DNA of 64,000 nt, from assembly GCF_000828475.1 (NCBI RefSeq), contig NZ_AP014648.1, forward strand, positions 1,550,001 through 1,614,000, given 5' to 3'. The position numbers were made by a program, and so were the translations under genes. The notes under the pieces are model-generated. The model was not told the DNA's origin. It saw nothing but the letters and a program-made list of their open reading frames with translations, and searched no databases. This stretch comes from Methyloceanibacter caenitepidi. Its GTDB lineage: Bacteria > Pseudomonadota > Alphaproteobacteria > Rhizobiales > Methyloligellaceae. Positions 1 to 6,354 of the stretch are shown here, piece by piece. Positions within the stretch are counted from its first letter, which is position 1; every line of letters begins with the position of its first letter.

Positions 1-59
1 AGAGCGCACAAGGCTTCGATCTCGCGATGCGGATCTCGCCAGGCGTTGCGATGCGCCAT
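1..59 (-). CDS. Partial small phage ORF, C-terminus off the left edge
   Basis: An ATG at base 59 on the minus strand opens a frame that stays open to the window edge (about 19 residues, beginning MAHRNAWRDPH). It lies 2 nt beyond the stop of the preceding minus-strand gene, matching the tight packing of this operon. Too little is visible to assign a function. Confidence 0.4.
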   Translation of the reverse strand, partial: MAHRNAWRDPHREIEALCA

Positions 60-61
60 GC

Positions 62-523
62 TCACCCCATCGGGACGTTCAGGTCTTCCGGCGGTGCTGC
101 CGGCGGGCCGAGCTCGGTGCCTTCGTGGCCGCAGGCTTTGCACTCCACGCCATACGCTGCGCGCCGGGGATCCGGGTGCATCTTCCGGTGCACGAACACT
201 CGGGTAGAGCCGCAGGCGCGGCAATGCCGCGGCGGCCATTCCAGCCGCGGCATCTGGTCAGCGGCATGCACGCGCTCGATGCCGAGCCGCGCCAAGGCGA
301 TCAGCGTGTGCGCGTTCTCGAGCAGCAGCTTCAGCGCGTCCCGGAGATGCGGGTCGCTGCCGGTCTCGATCGTGGCCCCTTCGGCGCTTTCCGCCTGAAC
401 GAGGAGGTATTGGCCCGCGCTCTCGCGATACAGGGGGCGCCAGTCGTACGCGTAATGGTGGGCGTTCGTCTCCAGCCGCTCGAGGATCTCGAGCGCGGCG
501 CTGTCGCTCACCTGGCGGGTCAT
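62..523 (-). CDS. Zinc-ribbon (Lar-like) small phage protein
   Basis: A 153-aa product starting at MTRQVSDSAALEIL. The ORF extends further upstream, but that part crosses an intrinsic terminator, so the internal ATG is preferred. The C-terminal third has two Cys pairs, CRACGS and CKACGH, about 20 residues apart, forming a treble-clef or zinc-ribbon knuckle like those of Lar-type restriction-alleviation and other phage proteins. The N-terminal two thirds are helical and not recognised. Function is inferred only from the knuckle. Confidence 0.6.
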   Translation of the reverse strand: MTRQVSDSAALEILERLETNAHHYAYDWRPLYRESAGQYLLVQAESAEGATIETGSDPHLRDALKLLLENAHTLIALARLGIERVHAADQMPRLEWPPRHCRACGSTRVFVHRKMHPDPRRAAYGVECKACGHEGTELGPPAAPPEDLNVPMG

Positions 524-545
524 CGGGTCCCTCGCGGGCGTGGAC

Positions 546-580
546 AAAAAAAACCGCCCGAACCTCTTTGGTCCAAGCGG
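546..580 (-). terminator. Strong intrinsic terminator read leftward
   Basis: On the minus strand an 11-bp stem (CCGCTTGGACC with GGTTCGGGCGG, three G-U pairs) with loop AAAGA is followed by eight Ts. It sits only about 23 bp before the start codon of the minus-strand zinc-ribbon gene, so it either ends transcripts from the right or acts as an attenuator/antitermination point for that gene. Confidence 0.75.
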
Positions 581-606
581 CCTAAATTTCTGCAATTATC
601 GCTTGC

Positions 607-630
607 TAGTGGCCTAAATTTAGGCCACTA
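607..630. promoter_or_regulatory. Perfect 24-bp palindromic operator overlapping a -10 box
   Basis: The half-site TAGTGGCCTAAA is followed directly by its exact reverse complement. A partial copy (GGCCTAAATTT) lies at 579-589. A TATAAT box for the plus strand (629-634) overlaps the right end; no good -35 is visible. The layout suggests a dimeric repressor site controlling the 28-aa peptide gene. The repressor is not known. Confidence 0.6.
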
Positions 631-645
631 TAATTATGCGCTGAG

Positions 646-666
646 GGGGATGGATGGGCCATCCCC
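646..666 (+). other. 5'-UTR hairpin before the 28-aa peptide gene
   Basis: GGGGATGG pairs with CCATCCCC around loop ATGGG, beginning about 12 nt after the TATAAT box. A 5'-proximal stable hairpin is typical of translationally controlled toxin mRNAs; the function here is inferred. Confidence 0.45.
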
Positions 667-688
667 GGCGCAACGGAAGGAAAAGGCA

Positions 689-775
689 ATGTCTACTTTC
701 GAGACGATTAGCCTGATCCTTCAAGCTTCCCAAGTAGCGATTGGACTGGCCGGTCTGATCTACTTGGTGAAGTAA
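689..775 (+). CDS. 28-residue hydrophobic membrane peptide (type I toxin-like)
   Basis: The product starts MSTFETISLILQ and ends in a single hydrophobic helix (ASQVAIGLAGLIYLVK). A purine-rich ribosome site (GGAAGGAAAAGG) lies just upstream. The gene has its own -10 box, palindromic operator, 5' hairpin and 3' hairpin, and is oriented against the flanking leftward genes. Size, an acidic residue before the helix and a terminal Lys resemble holin-like or type I toxin peptides such as the Hol-Tox family, but this is resemblance of form, not proven homology. Confidence 0.6.
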   Translation: MSTFETISLILQASQVAIGLAGLIYLVK

Positions 776-776
776 G

Positions 777-818
777 AAGGGGGCCGGGGGGCCCGCAAGG
801 CTCCCCGGTACCCCTCTT
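777..818 (+). terminator. Long GC hairpin after the peptide gene
   Basis: An imperfect stem of about 16 bp (AAGGGGGCCGGGGGGC against GCTCCCCGG..CCCCTCTT, two small bulges) with loop CCGCAAG begins 2 nt after the stop codon. There is no U-run, so it may act as a 3' stabiliser rather than a classic terminator. Confidence 0.5.
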
Positions 819-836
819 ACTATAGCGGAGTCTCTC

Positions 837-1043
837 ATGAACCGTAAATATATCAGCGCCGAAGATTTCGCCGCCTGGGTCGAGAACGTCGCCGGAAGCG
901 ACCGCAAGGCCGCCGCGATGCTGTCATTGGCGCGGGACACGGTCGCCAAGTACCGCGACGAAGGCGCGCCGCTCTATATCGGCCTCGCCTGCGCCGCGCT
1001 CTATCACCGCCTCGATCCCTTTTCGGCTTCCGCCCTCAAATAG
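837..1043 (+). CDS. Small putative helix-turn-helix phage protein
   Basis: A 68-aa protein (MNRKYISAEDFAAWVENVAG...). The central part (RKAAAMLSLARDTVAKYRDEG) fits a helix-turn-helix with a recognition helix, and the end (GLACAALYHRLDPF) matches the usual tail of 60-70-residue alphaproteobacterial phage regulators. GGAG precedes the ATG. It is co-oriented with the 28-aa peptide gene and could be its regulator, but this is inference. Confidence 0.55.
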   Translation: MNRKYISAEDFAAWVENVAGSDRKAAAMLSLARDTVAKYRDEGAPLYIGLACAALYHRLDPFSASALK

Positions 1044-1346
1044 CGCGCTGGCGCGATAGGGCGTCCAAAACTCCAAAACCCCCGGAGACGGGGATCTCCG
1101 GGGGCCGTGGGGTGTCCAGTCGTGGGAAAGGATCGCAACCTCGAAAGGCCGGAACGTATCCGGTGGCTGAAATTCGTCCAGCTCACCATGACGAGGCGCA
1201 GATATACCCGAATAGCGTGAAAAATAGCCAGGACACAATCTAGCACAATTTGTGGCGGGGGGTTCTAATCCCCCACGCGCTCAAGCACCCGCTAGGCGGT
1301 AGGACAATCAAACCGTCCTCAAGCAGGCCGCTATGCCGGTAGGACG
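1044..1346. other. Intergenic stretch with hairpin and two palindromic elements
   Basis: No convincing gene. It holds a perfect 10-bp hairpin (1079-1088 with 1095-1104, CCCCCGGAGA stem), which may end convergent transcripts, and two copies of the dispersed palindromic element (1277-1305 and 1315-1345). Confidence 0.6.
1277..1345 (+). repeat. Two dispersed palindromic elements
   Basis: Copy 1315-1345 has outer stem GTCCT/AGGAC, internal CAAGCA and GGT, and inner stem GGC/GCC. Copy 1277-1305 has mismatched arms (GCGCT left, AGGAC right), as if it were a recombinant between two copies with different outer stems. Confidence 0.8.
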
Positions 1347-1859
1347 TCAAACAAACAGCCGGTCGATTTCTTTCCAATGGCGCGACAGGACCTGCGCGAC
1401 CGCGGATCTGTGCCAATTGCGCAAGGTCGCTTCGCTGCGGCCGTATTGATGCGTCAGGCGCCACCAGCTCACGCCATGAGCCCGGGCGATGATCAGCTTC
1501 ACGTCGCGCGGCCCGTTGGCGGACCTCCAGAGTTCGCTCAGCCAGGCCAGCACGTCGAGATACCGGCCGACGTCGCGCGGGGAGGGGCGGAAGCGCCGCA
1601 GCTTGCGCGTGGGCTCGCCTTTCGACGCCCGCAGCTGCGCCTCGAAGTCTGCCGCCGCGTCGAGCTCCTGCTTCGTGTAGACCGGCTCGGGAAGTCCGGA
1701 TCCCGGCGATCGCTGGAAGCGCCGCTCCTTGTCCGGCAGGGCGGCCAGCGTCAGCACCGACCGATCGATCAGGATCAGGCATTTCTTCTGGAGCTCGACC
1801 GTCTGGTCGAGGCCCAAGCCCGGCCGAGGTTTCAGCCCCGGAATCTCAGTAGCACCCAT
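1347..1859 (-). CDS. DUF6362-like phage protein with HTH
   Basis: 170 aa, starting MGATEIPGLKP; the open frame continues upstream through a palindromic repeat, which argues for the internal ATG. The C-terminal part (RYLDVLAWLSELW, then DVKLIIARAHGVSWWRLTHQ and YGRSEATLRNWH) has the pattern of DUF6362: a helical core followed by a sigma-like or transposase-like helix-turn-helix. Such proteins are common in alphaproteobacterial prophages; their exact role is unknown. Confidence 0.55.
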   Translation of the reverse strand: MGATEIPGLKPRPGLGLDQTVELQKKCLILIDRSVLTLAALPDKERRFQRSPGSGLPEPVYTKQELDAAADFEAQLRASKGEPTRKLRRFRPSPRDVGRYLDVLAWLSELWRSANGPRDVKLIIARAHGVSWWRLTHQYGRSEATLRNWHRSAVAQVLSRHWKEIDRLFV

Positions 1860-1917
1860 GCCGGCCCTTTCCCAAGTGGCCGGCCTTCCGATGTCGTCCC
1901 GTCCCCCACACCCGACC

Positions 1918-1948
1918 GCCCTCGAGCAGCCCGCTAGGGCGGTAGGGC
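1918..1948 (+). repeat. Dispersed palindromic element
   Basis: Outer stem GCCCT/AGGGC, internal CGAGCA (variant of CAAGCA), inner CCGC-TAGG-GCGG, then T. It lies upstream of the DUF6362-like gene. Confidence 0.8.
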
Positions 1949-2138
1949 AGACAATAAACGCAGAAAACATAAGGCGTTAGCGTGACAGAGTCGAGAAGGC
2001 GGCGTGTGGTGCCTTAACGGGCGCCGCCACGAATGAGCGCGCGGAAATGAACACGCGCCCGAAACCCGTGTTGCACGGTTGTGGCGCGCCGTGCTTTGCT
2101 ACCGCTGGGGAGGCGGCGAAATCCGAAGGGGGGATCCC

Positions 2139-2294
2139 ATGCGCGCACTCATATTGCCTGCTTTGGTCATGTGCTTCTTCAGCCACGAGGTCGCCTCGGG
2201 CATGAACAAGATCTGCTATTACGACTGCCTGGGATCGCCGGCTGCGATCACGATCTCCAGCGTCTCGCTCTGTCCGCTGAACATCAATCGCTAG
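2139..2294 (+). CDS. Small secreted Cys-containing protein
   Basis: 51 aa: a short signal peptide (MRALILPALVMCFFSHEVAS) then MNKICYYDCLGSPAAITISS and SVSLCPLNINR. The CYYDCxGSxxAITI...LCPL pattern recurs in small exported proteins of alphaproteobacterial prophages; three Cys suggest a disulfide. The ribosome site GAAGGGGGG precedes the start. Function unknown. It runs opposite to the neighbouring leftward genes. Confidence 0.6.
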   Translation: MRALILPALVMCFFSHEVASGMNKICYYDCLGSPAAITISSVSLCPLNINR

Positions 2295-2303
2295 GCACCT
2301 ACC

Positions 2304-2741
2304 CTAGAGGTTCACCCAACTCTTCCGGAGCACCTTGGGGTCTCCATAGGTGTCGCACCCGTCGACCATGATCCGTTCCGGCTCGTGTTCGCCACGGTAG
2401 GACTGTGACACCAGGCGCCGTTTCGGCACGGGCATCGGCTCCGTATCCCGGCCGCAGTACTTTGGGTTCGGCCCGAAGTCTACGGTCGGTGGCGGACCAA
2501 TCAACTCCTCCCGCACCGCGTCGTCTTCGTCCACACGCTCGCGATAGCCTTGCGCCTTGGCCAACTCGATCTGCATTTGGAGGAGCTTCTCCTTCAGCGC
2601 CACGATGCTGCCCCGTGCCTCCCGTAATTCTGCGGACACTCCGGCGACGGCATTCTCGGATGCCGCGAGATCTGCGGCGAGACGTCCGTTCTCCGCGATC
2701 AGCTCGTCCTTGGTCATGGGCTTCTTCTTGGTCTCGGTCAT
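2304..2741 (-). CDS. Coiled-coil phage protein, unknown function
   Basis: 145 aa starting MTETKKKPMTKDELIAENGR, preceded by GAGGAGAAG. Residues about 10-75 form a long heptad-rich coiled coil; the C-terminal half is proline-rich and charged with no recognised domain. Last gene of the leftward cluster before the convergent secreted-protein gene. Confidence 0.55.
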   Translation of the reverse strand: MTETKKKPMTKDELIAENGRLAADLAASENAVAGVSAELREARGSIVALKEKLLQMQIELAKAQGYRERVDEDDAVREELIGPPPTVDFGPNPKYCGRDTEPMPVPKRRLVSQSYRGEHEPERIMVDGCDTYGDPKVLRKSWVNL

Positions 2742-2754
2742 CGTCTTCTCCTCA

Positions 2755-2904
2755 TCAGGCCGGATAGGCCAAGCTCGCATACGTCACCATGGCCGTGGCA
2801 GAGACCACGGCCGTGATCTGCCAGTCCCGCCACAGCGCCAGGACCGTGAAGCCGATCAGCACGAACAGAACGCCCGCCTTCAGGGCCTCTGGATCGATCG
2901 TCAC
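2755..2904 (-). CDS. 49-residue membrane protein
   Basis: A GTG start at 2904 overlaps the previous stop (GTGA). The product VTIDPEALKAGVLFVLIGF... has two hydrophobic stretches (residues about 9-24 and 29-47) and ends SLAYPA. The overlap and the strong ribosome site of the next gene directly after its stop support it. Function unknown. Confidence 0.6.
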   Translation of the reverse strand: MTIDPEALKAGVLFVLIGFTVLALWRDWQITAVVSATAMVTYASLAYPA

Positions 2905-3152
2905 AGCAAGCCGCCCCGCGTGGCGCGCGCTTGGTTCAGCGCTGCCCGCCCATCAGCAGTGATCGATGCGACCAGCGTGCCGTCTGTCATCTCGTAACAG
3001 TTGCCAACGAGCGGCGGCCACATGAGCGCCATGGCCTTCACGTTCTCCTGGTCCTTGGCGTCCCGGATCACGGCGCCGTTCGGTCGCATTGCGAGACACT
3101 CGAGCAATCGCAGTCTGTCGTCGCTCAGCCCGGACATGCTTGGACCCGTCAT
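2901..3152 (-). CDS. Small phage protein, unknown
   Basis: 83 aa (MTGPSMSGLSDDRLRLLECL...), with a winged-helix-like middle (MTDGTLVASITADGRAALNQ), as seen in small phage DNA-binding proteins. ATGA overlap with the upstream gene and GTGA overlap with the downstream gene. No family recognised. Confidence 0.55.
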   Translation of the reverse strand: MTGPSMSGLSDDRLRLLECLAMRPNGAVIRDAKDQENVKAMALMWPPLVGNCYEMTDGTLVASITADGRAALNQARATRGGLL

Positions 3153-3373
3153 GGCGCGCGCCTCTTGGTGGCGCGCGGCCGTCGGATCCCGCCGATCTTG
3201 TCGATCCGCTCGAGGAAGTCCGAAGGGACCGCCATGTTGACGCCGCTCGGTCGCGCGGCCTTCAACGCCTCGAGAATTTCCTGCGCGGCGCTGCGGCGTC
3301 CATCCTCACGAGCCGACCAGATCACAAGGCCGATTGCTACGGAGATCGCCGCCCACATCATGATCAGCTGCAC
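3149..3373 (-). CDS. Small membrane-anchored phage protein
   Basis: 74 aa. A GTG start at 3373 is chosen because AAGGAG lies 7 nt upstream. VQLIMMWAAISVAIGLVIWS is an N-terminal membrane segment, followed by a basic cytoplasmic tail. Its stop overlaps the next start. Confidence 0.55.
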   Translation of the reverse strand: MQLIMMWAAISVAIGLVIWSAREDGRRSAAQEILEALKAARPSGVNMAVPSDFLERIDKIGGIRRPRATKRRAP

Positions 3374-3377
3374 GTGA

Positions 3378-3617
3378 CTACTCCTTCCGCGATTCTTTCG
3401 ATGCATCCTGGATCCTCGCCAGCGCCAGTTTGGTGGCCTCTTCGATCTGACCGATCGGGCACAGTCCCCCGTGCGCCGTGCCGCCGATATCGAATCCATG
3501 CGTCTCGCAGCGCGCGCCAACACGCGCCGGCGCATCTGTCGGGAACGCAAACGGGCGGCCGTACGAATCCAGCGCCGGGAGCGCGTAGCAGACGATCTGG
3601 CAGGTCGGCTTACTCAC
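3378..3617 (-). CDS. Small phage protein, unknown
   Basis: 79 aa (MSKPTCQIVCYALPALDSYG...), overlapping the upstream stop by ATGA. Four Cys and a His are spread over the chain (CQIVC, RCETHG, GLCPIG), which could bind a metal, but there is no clear motif. Confidence 0.5.
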   Translation of the reverse strand: MSKPTCQIVCYALPALDSYGRPFAFPTDAPARVGARCETHGFDIGGTAHGGLCPIGQIEEATKLALARIQDASKESRKE

Positions 3618-3808
3618 CGCTGGCCTCCGTCGTTCGCCTGCTCGCCGCGGGCGAGAGCGTCGTCGCAGATATCGCGCAGGACGTCCCGCAGGCCTGCGTA
3701 GAGCTCGCCGCCGCGATTGTGCGCGTGGACCTTGTTGCGGATGTCCCGCAGCGCCTTGCGGTAGATCTCTGCCTCACTCGGAGGGGTATGACCCAAGAGA
3801 CTGCTCAT
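3614..3808 (-). CDS. Small helical phage protein, unknown
   Basis: 64 aa, predicted all-helical (SEAEIYRKALRDIRNKVHAH...), with ATGA overlaps on both sides. Function not recognised. Confidence 0.5.
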   Translation of the reverse strand: MSSLLGHTPPSEAEIYRKALRDIRNKVHAHNRGGELYAGLRDVLRDICDDALARGEQANDGGQR

Positions 3809-4092
3809 GGGCTGTCACTGTTGTTGTCGCCATCGAGGAAGCGCCGCTTCGCGGCATCGATGAGAGCATTAAGCGCGGCCTTTCCCTCGTCGGTCGTCGG
3901 CGCCTTACCGCACAGCGTGACGACGATCTCCGGGTCCTCGTCCTCGGGCGTCGCGGAGTCTGACAAGATATCTGCTGCCGTCTCAAACACGCACTCCACC
4001 AGGTGTTCGCAGAACATCGTTCTGGACATCTGGCCGACAGGCTTCGCCTGATACCGCTTCTGCAGCAGCTCGAGCACTTCGTCCTTCGTCAC
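3805..4092 (-). CDS. Small acidic phage protein, unknown
   Basis: 95 aa from a GTG at 4092 that overlaps the preceding stop (GTGA). Begins VTKDEVLELLQKRYQ; acidic in the middle (ATPEDEDPEIV). The upstream part of the open frame is out of phase with the real neighbour and is ignored. Function unknown. Confidence 0.5.
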   Translation of the reverse strand: MTKDEVLELLQKRYQAKPVGQMSRTMFCEHLVECVFETAADILSDSATPEDEDPEIVVTLCGKAPTTDEGKAALNALIDAAKRRFLDGDNNSDSP

Positions 4093-4373
4093 GGCTGTTT
4101 GTCCTCCACCGGCTCGTAAGTCGCCTCGAAGACGTCCGGCTTGCAGGGGTAGATCTCGCCCTTGACGCCTCGGATGATCCAGTCGTCTGGTTCGGCGCTC
4201 ATCGTGCCCTCGAGCGTAGCGATCTGCAGTCCGACGTTCGGTGCGACCTTGACGATGCGGCGCCCGTTGATGGCCATCTGCATCCAAAACGGCAACGAAG
4301 GGTAAGGTTCGAACAGCACATCCCTGCACCGGACCGCCTCGATCTCCACCGGCTTCTTGCGAAACGTCGTCAC
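4089..4373 (-). CDS. Conserved phage protein of the 'RKKPV..DWIIRGVKGE' type
   Basis: 94 aa from a GTG at 4373 that overlaps the preceding stop. Starts VTTFRKKPVEIEAVRC and ends with DDWIIRGVKGEIYPCKPDVF-EATYEPV. This N- and C-terminal pattern recurs in very many tailed phages and prophages of diverse hosts. No activity is established that I can name. Confidence 0.7.
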   Translation of the reverse strand: MTTFRKKPVEIEAVRCRDVLFEPYPSLPFWMQMAINGRRIVKVAPNVGLQIATLEGTMSAEPDDWIIRGVKGEIYPCKPDVFEATYEPVEDKQP

Positions 4374-5488
4374 GATTCCACCTCCACGTCGTCCGCGTCC
4401 TGCGTTCTTGCCGCTGCATGGCGCAGCGCCTGCTCGTGGTGCCGCCGCACCCAATCGGCGTGGAATCGCGACGGCGCCCTCAGCTTCAGTGTTCCGTCGG
4501 CCGTGACGCAGACGAATTGCAGCGGCGCGATCCAGCTCGCAAAGGTGTCCTCGCCCATCGCGGTCTTGAGCGCGGCGCGCATGGCCAGCCATTGCGGCGG
4601 GCCATCCGGTTCTGGCGCCCGCTGGCCGATCGGGGCCCCAGCCGTCTCAAGTACGCCAGAGGCGGCTAGACGGCTGGGGGATCTAGAACCTGAAGCGCGG
4701 TAGCTGCGTGGGGGACGAGAAGCCTCTTCCTGAACGAGCTCGGTGAAATAGCCGACCCACAGCGGCGGCTCGAATTTGCGTCGGCCGGCCGCCCGTTCGA
4801 TCGCGGACCGCACTTGGGCCTCGGTCGCGCCGTCGTCGAGCCAGCCGCGGACGACGCCCAGCGCTCGGTCGTCGTGGTGGTAATCGACGCCGAGCCTTGT
4901 CGAGATCCAGCGGAGCAGCGACAGGGCGCCTTGCGTGTTCTTGCGCGCCCCGCCGCCGGGATCCTTTCCCGAATCCGGATCGGGAGCAGCTGCAGCAGCT
5001 ACGTTAGATAAGCCGTTTATATGCGATGCGACTCCTGGGAGTCGCATCTGATGCGACTCCTGAGAGTCGCTTCTGCTGCGACATTGGCGCACCTGATGCG
5101 TCACTTTTGGCGCACCTGATGCGTCATTCTTGGCGCACCAGCGGAGCTCGAGCGCACGGCCCGTGGACCGCTTCGCAAGGTGTCCGCGCTCGACAAGGCC
5201 GTTCAAGGCCCGCTGCACGGTCCGCCGCGACAGGCTCGCCTTGTCCGCGATCGTCGCTTCCTTCAGGAAGCACCGGCCGGTCGCGTTCGTGTGGAGGCCG
5301 ACAACGGCCGCGACCTGGCGCATGGCCTTGGTGAGGGAGAAGTCCAGCGCCACCGAACGGGGCATCCGGGATTCGCGCGGGCCCGAATCCTGGCGCGCGG
5401 TTTCCAAATACGCGGAATCGGCTTCCATATCCGCCGATCCGGTTTCGGGGCGCGGAATATGCGCCTGCTTATGCGCCCCTTGCTTCAC
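4370..5488 (-). CDS. Phage replication initiator with DnaA domain I-like C-terminus
   Basis: 372 aa from a GTG at 5488 overlapping the upstream stop. Residues about 45-115 form a winged helix (KASLSRRTVQRALNGLVERG), as in phage replication proteins. The C-terminal about 65 residues (MRAALKTAMGEDTFASWIAP..., KLRAPSRFHADWVRRHH) match the DnaA N-terminal (DnaB-loading) domain. The middle is encoded by an iteron cluster (5024-5138), the likely origin, as in lambda O. A dispersed palindromic element (4636-4679) is also translated here as ...RLAASGVLETAG. Probable role: bind the origin and recruit helicase. Confidence 0.75.
   Translation of the reverse strand: MKQGAHKQAHIPRPETGSADMEADSAYLETARQDSGPRESRMPRSVALDFSLTKAMRQVAAVVGLHTNATGRCFLKEATIADKASLSRRTVQRALNGLVERGHLAKRSTGRALELRWCAKNDASGAPKVTHQVRQCRSRSDSQESHQMRLPGVASHINGLSNVAAAAAPDPDSGKDPGGGARKNTQGALSLLRWISTRLGVDYHHDDRALGVVRGWLDDGATEAQVRSAIERAAGRRKFEPPLWVGYFTELVQEEASRPPRSYRASGSRSPSRLAASGVLETAGAPIGQRAPEPDGPPQWLAMRAALKTAMGEDTFASWIAPLQFVCVTADGTLKLRAPSRFHADWVRRHHEQALRHAAARTQDADDVEVES
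4636..4679 (+). repeat. Palindromic element inside the replication gene
   Basis: 12-bp outer stem (CCCCAGCCGTCT/AGACGGCTGGGG), CAAGTA, inner CGCC-AGA-GGCG, then GCT. It is read through in frame by the minus-strand initiator gene, between its central part and the DnaA-like domain. Confidence 0.85.
5003..5138. other. Putative phage replication origin (iterons plus AT-rich segment)
   Basis: Two copies of GATGCGACTCC-TG-(inverted) at 5024-5047 (perfect palindrome) and 5049-5072 (imperfect), then three direct repeats TTGGCGCACCTGATGCGTCA at 5083, 5106 and 5129 (last one partial; 23-bp period). An AT-rich stretch (5003-5023) flanks them. All lie inside the initiator gene, the layout of lambda ori within gene O. 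Confidence 0.65.
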
Positions 5489-5691
5489 CGTTGCGCCCCC
5501 AGCCCCATGTCGAAGACCTTGGCGACCTCGTGCGGGCCGAGAAACAGCCACGCGAGGCCGATCGCCGCCCCCACGAAGCCGCCGATCGCCAGCGCCAGGA
5601 ATCCCTCCCGTGGATCGTCGATGCCGTAGTAGCCCGCGAGGGCGAGCACTAGGCTGATCACGAGGGTCTCGAGCGCGGGCGGGAAGATCAT
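5485..5691 (-). CDS. Small two-helix membrane protein
   Basis: 68 aa (MIFPPALETLVISLVLALAG...), with two hydrophobic segments (residues about 8-22 and 32-50). Start at 5691 overlaps the previous stop; its stop overlaps the start of the replication gene. Function unknown. Confidence 0.55.
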   Translation of the reverse strand: MIFPPALETLVISLVLALAGYYGIDDPREGFLALAIGGFVGAAIGLAWLFLGPHEVAKVFDMGLGAQR

Positions 5692-5864
5692 GAAGTCCCC
5701 TCGTTCAGCCGCTTGCGGATGGCGTCCATCCGCTGCTCGTCCTCGGGCGCAACCCCGAACATCGCGACGTCGGCCTCGAGGACCTCGAGCCATCCGACCA
5801 GCTCGTCCCGCTCGAAAGACGAGAGCGGCTCGGCCTTCGTCAGAATGGATTGCAGGTAGCTCAT
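5688..5864 (-). CDS. Small phage protein, unknown
   Basis: 58 aa (MSYLQSILTKAEPLSSFERD...), helical and acidic, ATGA overlaps on both sides. The longer open frame upstream is not used because it covers the neighbouring gene. Confidence 0.5.
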   Translation of the reverse strand: MSYLQSILTKAEPLSSFERDELVGWLEVLEADVAMFGVAPEDEQRMDAIRKRLNEGTS

Positions 5865-6115
5865 GCCGCGCCCTCGCTCTCCTCGACCAGGCACTCTTCG
5901 AGCAGCCGCGCGGCCGCGTCGCTCGGGCTGATACCGTCGCGTTGGGCGATAACGACGAGCTCGCCATAGGCGAGGTCGGACAGGTCCGCGATCACGCGCG
6001 GCGGCAGCACCAGGATCTCCGCTGGCGACGTTACCGGCCGCTTGCCCTTGCGCCGCGTGGCGCGCTTCTGCCGGCGTCGCGTGCGGCGTTCCTCGAGTCG
6101 CGTGATCGTGGCCAT
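5861..6115 (-). CDS. Small basic phage protein, unknown
   Basis: 84 aa. The N-terminal 28 residues are very Arg/Lys-rich (MATITRLEERRTRRRQKRAT...), the rest acidic and helical with a ribbon-helix-helix-like stretch (SDAAARLLEECLVEE). Start overlaps the previous stop by one base (TGATG). Likely nucleic-acid contact; not assigned. Confidence 0.5.
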   Translation of the reverse strand: MATITRLEERRTRRRQKRATRRKGKRPVTSPAEILVLPPRVIADLSDLAYGELVVIAQRDGISPSDAAARLLEECLVEESEGAA

Positions 6116-6354
6116 CAAGTTTGCCCTCCGCTGTAGAATTCCGCTGCGAACGCGGCCGCGGCCTCAATCCTGTCACCAGCCCAAACAAGAGTTCGCGGAA
6201 AAGGCCTCGCCCCCTGATCGAAAACGAAGTCTGTTGCGCCGAACCGCGAAGCCGCGCATCGCGCTCGCGTGCCACGGACTTCGTAGATGGGCATACCGAT
6301 AAGATCAGGCTGACCGTCCAGGCTTTGCCGCACGTAGAAACCGTCGTGTTCCAC
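6115..6354 (-). CDS. Small phage protein, unknown
   Basis: 79 aa from GTG at 6354, overlapping the methyltransferase stop by one base (TAGTG). A beta-rich beginning (MEHDGFYVRQSLDGQPDLIG) is followed by an alanine-rich helix. No family recognised. Confidence 0.5.
   Translation of the reverse strand: MEHDGFYVRQSLDGQPDLIGMPIYEVRGTRARCAASRFGATDFVFDQGARPFPRTLVWAGDRIEAAAAFAAEFYSGGQT

Noticed and set aside
1200-1285. tRNA gene suggested by a T-arm-like GGGGG-TTCTAAT-CCCCC
   Set aside because: No D-arm or anticodon arm can be folded at the right distance and the acceptor stem does not pair.
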